A stretch of 9,181 bases of DNA from JBFKUL01 sp041635755 (lineage in GTDB: Bacteria > Pseudomonadota > Gammaproteobacteria > Burkholderiales > SG8-39). The stretch covers positions 1-9,181 of the forward strand of contig JBFKUL010000107.1 of the NCBI GenBank assembly GCA_041635755.1. The letters run 5' to 3'. Below the pieces are notes generated by a model, which saw only the letters and a program-made list of their open reading frames with translations, was not told the origin of the DNA and searched no databases. The position numbers and the translations under genes were made by a program. Below are positions 5,946-9,181 of this stretch, one piece after another (the first letter of the stretch is position 1; every line of letters starts with the position of its first letter).

Positions 5946-7202
5946 ATGGCGCTGTTCGTCCAGAAGTTCGGCGGCACCTCGGTCGGATCGATCGATCGCA
6001 TTCGCAGCGTCGCCCGGCGCATCGCGAAGTGGAAATCCGCCGGCCACGATCTTGTGGTGGTGCCCTCCGCCATGGCGGGCGAAACCAACCGGCTGATCGC
6101 GCTCGCCAAGGAGGTCCAGGCCCTGCCCGAGGCGCGCGAGCTCGACGTGGTGGCGTCCGCGGGCGAGCAGGTGACGATCGGGTTGCTCTCGATGGCGCTG
6201 ATCGAGCTCGGCATCAAGGCGCGAAGCTATACCGGCTGGCAGGTCAAGGTCCTGACCGACTCTGCGCATACCAAGGCGCGCATCGTCTCCATCGACGAGG
6301 AGCGCATCCGCAAGGATCTCGCGGCCGGATACGTGCTCGTCATTGCCGGGTTCCAAGGCGTCGATGCGCAGGGCAGTATCACCACGCTCGGCCGTGGCGG
6401 TTCCGATACCTCCGCGGTGGCGCTCGCTGCCGCGCTGAAGGCGCAGGAGTGCCACATTTTCACCGACGTGGACGGTGTCTATACGACCGATCCGCGTATC
6501 GTGCCGGAGGCGCGCCGCCTCAAGACCGTGACCTTCGAGGAAATGCTCGAAATGGCGAGCCTGGGCTCGAAGGTGCTGCAGATCCGCTCGGTGGAATTCG
6601 CCGGCAAGTTCAAGGTACCGACCCGCGTGCTTTCGAGCCTCACCGACCCGATGCTCCCCGTCGAGGCGGAAGCCGCCTCGGGCACGCTGATCACTTTTGA
6701 GGAAGATCCGCACATGGCGATGGAGAAGGCAATCATTTCCGGCGTCGCGTTCAACCGCGACGAGGCAAAGATCACCGTGCACGACGTCGCCGACAAGCCC
6801 GGCATCGCCTACGCGATCCTCGGCCCGGTGGCGGACGCGCATATCGACGTCGACATGATCGTGCAGAACGTCGGACACGACGGCATGACTGATCTGTCGT
6901 TCACCACGCACCGCAACGATTACGCAAAGGCGGTCAAGATCCTCAAGGACCAGGTGTTGCCGCACATCACCTGCCGCGGCGTCACGGGCGATGACAAGAT
7001 CGGCAAAGTCTCGATCGTGGGCATGGGCATGCGCTCGCACGCGGGCATCGCGGCACAGATGTTTCGCACACTCGCCGAGGAGGGGATCAACATCCAGATG
7101 ATCTCCACTTCGGAGATCAAGATTTCGGTGGTCATCGACGAGAAGTACACCGAGCTCGCGGTTCGCGTGCTGCACAAGGCTTTTGGGCTCGATCAGAGGT
7201 AG
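5946..7202 (+). CDS. lysC: Aspartate kinase, monofunctional, lysine/threonine-sensitive type
   Basis: Phosphorylates L-aspartate to L-4-aspartyl phosphate, the first step toward lysine (and diaminopimelate), threonine, methionine and isoleucine. It is 418 aa, the usual size for the class without a fused homoserine dehydrogenase. The amino acid kinase domain spans about 1-250, with KFGGTSV at 7-13, GRGGSDTSA at 149-157 and FTDVDGVYTTDPRIV near 172-186. Two ACT regulatory domains follow at about 272-330 and 353-415, so allosteric feedback inhibition is expected. The start is the ATG at 5946, which gives MALFVQKFGG and has AGG 5 nt upstream. The frame stays open back to 5718, through the tRNA, but that extension is not coding. 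It lies between two serine tRNA genes. A possible internal start at 6714 is listed separately. The gene is also named ask. Confidence 0.96.
   Translation: MALFVQKFGGTSVGSIDRIRSVARRIAKWKSAGHDLVVVPSAMAGETNRLIALAKEVQALPEARELDVVASAGEQVTIGLLSMALIELGIKARSYTGWQVKVLTDSAHTKARIVSIDEERIRKDLAAGYVLVIAGFQGVDAQGSITTLGRGGSDTSAVALAAALKAQECHIFTDVDGVYTTDPRIVPEARRLKTVTFEEMLEMASLGSKVLQIRSVEFAGKFKVPTRVLSSLTDPMLPVEAEAASGTLITFEEDPHMAMEKAIISGVAFNRDEAKITVHDVADKPGIAYAILGPVADAHIDVDMIVQNVGHDGMTDLSFTTHRNDYAKAVKILKDQVLPHITCRGVTGDDKIGKVSIVGMGMRSHAGIAAQMFRTLAEEGINIQMISTSEIKISVVIDEKYTELAVRVLHKAFGLDQR
6699..6716 (+). promoter_or_regulatory. Possible internal ribosome binding site and start for an aspartokinase beta subunit
   Basis: GAGGAAG (6699-6705) precedes an in-frame ATG (6714-6716, Met257 of the full protein) by 8 nt. 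Initiation here would yield a 162-residue protein, MAMEKAIISGVAF..., holding just the two ACT domains. Alpha2-beta2 aspartokinases, as in Corynebacterium glutamicum and Bacillus subtilis, make their beta subunit from an internal start at about the same place. That it is used here is inference; GAG GAA GAT also simply encodes residues of the linker. Confidence 0.4.
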
Positions 7203-7205
7203 AAT
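7200..7205 (+). promoter_or_regulatory. Candidate -10 box for tRNA-Ser(GCU), overlapping the ask stop codon
   Basis: TAGAAT, five of six to the -10 consensus; its first three bases are the TAG stop codon of aspartokinase. It lies 29 nt before the tRNA, close to the 32 nt seen for the same hexamer before tRNA-Ser(UGA). No good -35 is visible, so co-transcription with ask remains possible. Confidence 0.4.
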
Positions 7206-7233
7206 CGCGTTGCACGCTGTGGTTGCGCAATCA

Positions 7234-7326
7234 GGAGAGATGCCCGAGCGGCCGAAGGGGGCGCCCTGCTAAGGCGTTATACGGGCTAAACCCGTATCGA
7301 GGGTTCGAATCCCTCTCTCTCCGCCA
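7234..7326 (+). tRNA. serV: tRNA-Ser (anticodon GCU)
   Basis: Class II tRNA of 93 nt with encoded CCA. Acceptor stem GGAGAGA (7234-7240) pairs with TCTCTCC (7316-7322), followed by discriminator G7323 and CCA 7324-7326. Anticodon stem 7261-7265/7273-7277 closes the loop CTGCTAA, giving anticodon GCT at 7268-7270, which reads AGC and AGU. The long variable arm ATACGGG-CTAAA-CCCGTAT (7279-7297) has a 7-bp stem. T stem GAGGG/CCCTC and T loop TTCGAAT (7304-7310) are regular. It begins 31 nt after the ask stop. The symbol is by analogy with the E. coli GCU isoacceptor. Confidence 0.96.
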
Positions 7327-7333
7327 GATGTGT

Positions 7334-7361
7334 AAACGGCCCTTTGCGGGCCGTTTGCTTT
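7334..7361 (+). terminator. Intrinsic terminator after tRNA-Ser(GCU)
   Basis: A 9-bp perfect stem, AAACGGCCC (7334-7342) and GGGCCGTTT (7348-7356), with loop TTTGC, is followed by GCTTTG. It starts 8 nt after the tRNA CCA end. It would end both the tRNA transcript and any ask read-through. The downstream T-run is short and interrupted. Confidence 0.8.
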
Positions 7362-7408
7362 GATTGGGCGCCGGGCTCGTCGGCGCGCGGTCCCGGTCGC
7401 GTGAAACC

Positions 7409-7437
7409 GTGCCGGGCGACCGGTTGCCCGGTGGCAC
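7409..7437 (+). other. Inverted repeat / potential leader hairpin at the transporter start
   Basis: GTGCC (7409-7413) pairs with GGCAC (7433-7437), and the adjoining GGGC (7414-7417) pairs with GCCC (7426-7429), leaving a 3-nt bulge on the right arm; alternatively CCGGGC pairs with CCCGG as GCCCGG (7426-7431). The loop contains ACCGGT. The structure ends 1 nt before the candidate ATG at 7439 and would enclose its only Shine-Dalgarno-like bases (GGTGG, 7430-7434). Confidence 0.4.
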
Positions 7438-7438
7438 A

Positions 7439-8365
7439 ATGACGCGGCCCGCGGGTTCCCTGCCTCATTTGCGCATGTCTGCCGAACGCATACCGCTCGA
7501 CGCCAGGGCCTTCGGGCTCATGGTGTTGCTTACCGCGCTGTGGGGGTTTCAGCAGGTCACGATCAAGGTCGCGGCCGCCGACGTATCCCTGGTGATGCAG
7601 GCCGCGATCCGCTCCATCATTGCCACGGTCCTCTTGTTTATCTGGGCGCGGGCGCGCGGCATCGCGCTGTTCGGTCGCGATGGCACCTGGGGTCCGGGTG
7701 TGCTCGCCGGGCTGCTGTTCGGCGGGGAATTCGTGTTCATCTACGCCGGACTCGGCCATACGAGCGCCTCGCGCATGATCGTGTTCATCTACCTCACTCC
7801 CGCGCTTACGGCGCTTGGACTGCACGGCTTTGTGCCGGGCGAGCGGCTCGTGCTGCGCCAGTGGACGGGCGTAGCGGTGGCTTTTGCAGGCCTGGTGCTG
7901 GCCTTTGTGGACGGTTTTTCGACGGCGCAAGGCGCGACGTTCCTGGGCGATCTGTTCGGGGTGATTGCGGCGGTCCTTTGGGCGGCGACGACGGTGCTGA
8001 TCCGCGCAAGCAGCCTCGCGCGCATCACGGCGACGAAGACGCTCTTCTATCAGCTATGGGTTTCCGCGCTGCTGCTGCTTGGCGCGTCGTGGTTGATAGG
8101 CGAGGATGGGGTGGTGGCGTTGACGCCGCTTGCGCTCGCCAGCCTTGCCTATCAAGGCGTCATCGTGGCCTTCGCGAGCTACCTCGCCTGGTTCTGGCTG
8201 CTGACGCGCTATCTGGCGGGACGCCTCGCGGTGTTCTCGTTTCTTGCGCCGCTGTTTGGCGTGATCTTCGGTGTTTGGCTGCTCGACGAGCCGCTGACGC
8301 CTTCGTTCGCGAGTGCCGCGTTGCTGGTCGGTGCGGGCATCGTGCTCGTCAATATGCGCCGTTAG
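7439..8365 (+). CDS. EamA/DMT superfamily transporter
   Basis: Inner-membrane protein of the drug/metabolite transporter superfamily, 308 aa from the ATG at 7439. Two tandem EamA repeats are visible (about 23-158 and 169-306), each with five hydrophobic segments: near 23-41, 51-71, 85-103, 111-131, 140-158, then 169-189, 203-221, 234-254, 262-282 and 289-306. ALWGFQQVTIK in helix 1 and the end of repeat 2 (FSFLAPLFGVIFGVWLLDEPLT) are typical for EamA proteins; ten helices and this length fit the family. The substrate (metabolite or amino acid export is common) cannot be read. The start is uncertain: ATG 7439 has a weak GGTGG nearby, while ATG 7475 (296 aa, MSAERIPLDARAF) has none but gives the shorter lead seen in many relatives. 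Its TAG stop overlaps the stop of the converging kef-type gene. Confidence 0.88.
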   Translation: MTRPAGSLPHLRMSAERIPLDARAFGLMVLLTALWGFQQVTIKVAAADVSLVMQAAIRSIIATVLLFIWARARGIALFGRDGTWGPGVLAGLLFGGEFVFIYAGLGHTSASRMIVFIYLTPALTALGLHGFVPGERLVLRQWTGVAVAFAGLVLAFVDGFSTAQGATFLGDLFGVIAAVLWAATTVLIRASSLARITATKTLFYQLWVSALLLLGASWLIGEDGVVALTPLALASLAYQGVIVAFASYLAWFWLLTRYLAGRLAVFSFLAPLFGVIFGVWLLDEPLTPSFASAALLVGAGIVLVNMRR

Positions 8366-9181
8366 CTCCAGCCGGCCGCACCGGCGTCGCTGCGTCGGCC
8401 CGACTCCTCGCGCAGAAGCTGCTCGAGATCATCGCGTCCCTGCTCGGACAGGGCGATCAGCCTGTTGATGTCGTGGCGATGCGAAGCGGTGCTGGCCAGC
8501 AGTTCCTCATCGTGCCGGCGGAAATGCTGAACCACTCGTCGAGCGGTGTAGGCCCGGTAGCCGAGCATCTGCATCGCCTGCGCGGCCGCATCGAGCGCCG
8601 ATCCGAACACCTCGCGCACGGCCGGAACGCCTAGCTCCGCGTACTCGAACGCGTCGGTGCGGGAATGCGCGCGCGCGACGACCTTGAGTTTCGGATAGCG
8701 CTCCCGCACGCGCTTGACCAGTGTCATTGCCGCCTCGGGGCGGTCGATCGCGACGATCAGGAGCCGGGCATGGGCGGCGCCGGCGGCCTCCAGCAGGTCC
8801 GGGCGCGTGGCATCGCCGTAATAGGCCTTCCAGCCAAAGCGCCGTACCAGCTCGATCTCGTTCGGGTCATGGTCGATCACGGTGGCCTCGATCCCGAGGC
8901 CGCGCAGGATGCGAGTCAGGATCTGACCGAAGCGGCCGAACCCCGCGACGATCACCGGGTTCGCCTCATCGATGGCGTCGTCCGCGCGCGGGGCGCTGCG
9001 AACCAGGAACCGGGCCACACGCGGATGCAGCATGAGCAGCAACGGTGTGGTGAGCATCGAGACCGCGACGGCGGCGTTCAGCAGGTCCACGGTGGGACGC
9101 GGCAGGAGTTGGCTTGCGGCGCCAAACAGCACGAACGCGAACTCTCCGACCTGCGATAGCGCGACGGCCACCAGCAGCGCG
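8362..9181 (-). CDS. KefB/KefC-type potassium efflux (CPA2) protein, C-terminal part (N-terminal end outside window)
   Basis: Monovalent cation:proton antiporter-2 family protein, K+/H+ efflux type. 272 residues are visible out of an expected ~600-660; the frame is open at the window edge, so the GTG at 9171 is not the start. Visible are the last part of the membrane domain, including VALSQVGEFAFVLFGAA and a last helix near VAVSMLTTPLLLML, then a TrkA-N/RCK domain: NPVIVAGFGRFGQ with the GxGxxG loop (GFGRFG at visible residues 80-85), VIDHDPNEIE, YGDATRPDLLEAAGA, and a helical C-terminus. The GFGRFGQ and YGDATR sequences closely resemble E. coli KefB/KefC, which are gated by glutathione conjugates. 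Whether this protein responds to glutathione cannot be judged from the visible part. It converges with the EamA gene and shares its stop-codon bases; no terminator is visible between them. Confidence 0.9.
   Translation of the reverse strand, partial: ALLVAVALSQVGEFAFVLFGAASQLLPRPTVDLLNAAVAVSMLTTPLLLMLHPRVARFLVRSAPRADDAIDEANPVIVAGFGRFGQILTRILRGLGIEATVIDHDPNEIELVRRFGWKAYYGDATRPDLLEAAGAAHARLLIVAIDRPEAAMTLVKRVRERYPKLKVVARAHSRTDAFEYAELGVPAVREVFGSALDAAAQAMQMLGYRAYTARRVVQHFRRHDEELLASTASHRHDINRLIALSEQGRDDLEQLLREESGRRSDAGAAGWS

Noticed and set aside
7223..7230. TTGCGCAA palindrome between ask and tRNA-Ser(GCU)
   Set aside because: Eight bases in the tRNA leader; expected by chance at this length, with no second copy as an operator pair.
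7231..7437. Minus-strand frame containing RERDSNPRYGFSPYNALAG
   Set aside because: This is the complement of tRNA-Ser(GCU), again a classic false protein. The minus frame ending at 7286 (EREGFEPSIRV) is the same artefact.
7540..8634. 364-codon plus-strand frame overlapping the transporter and running into the kef-type gene
   Set aside because: It is frame-shifted relative to the EamA gene, is Arg/Gly/Ala-rich and has no hydrophobic pattern; it is a composition shadow.

Overview
This looks like an ordinary chromosomal core region from a GC-rich Gram-negative proteobacterium. ADP-heptose (LPS inner core) synthesis genes imply an outer membrane. The order heptose kinase - HldD - CysM, and a single-function aspartokinase next to a serine tRNA, recall betaproteobacteria; that placement is from memory of gene order, not from a search. 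No phage, insertion sequence, CRISPR array, toxin-antitoxin pair or defence module is visible. Every long reading frame is either a recognisable housekeeping gene or a shadow of one.

Layout. 1-4783 (+) is a tightly packed run of five genes: the 3' part of heptose-7-phosphate kinase (hldA/rfaE1), hldD (epimerase), cysM (cysteine synthase B), a PolB-like 3'-5' exonuclease, and rlmD (23S rRNA m5U1939 methyltransferase). Spacings are 7, 3, 1 and -4 nt, so one transcript with translational coupling is likely. It ends at a perfect 10-bp hairpin (4784-4807). The same hairpin lies downstream of a convergent minus-strand BI-1/YccA-family membrane protein gene (4839-5570).

A divergent spacer follows (5571-5759). 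Next come tRNA-Ser(UGA) (5760-5847), aspartokinase (5946-7202) and tRNA-Ser(GCU) (7234-7326), closed by an intrinsic terminator (7334-7361). The right end holds an EamA/DMT-family transporter (+). It meets, stop codon on stop codon, the C-terminal part of a KefB/KefC-type K+ efflux protein (-) that runs off the window.

How the genes relate. HldA and HldD act in one pathway (ADP-L-glycero-D-manno-heptose). CysM makes cysteine. RlmD modifies rRNA. Aspartokinase starts the lysine/threonine/methionine branch. The rest are membrane proteins of broad function. The points most worth a second look are small-scale: a possible internal start for a regulatory beta-subunit in aspartokinase, matching TAGAAT -10 boxes before both serine tRNAs (one overlapping the ask stop codon), near-identical tRNA 3' ends flanking ask as direct repeats, and a hairpin abutting the transporter start. 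I found no convincing new biological system.
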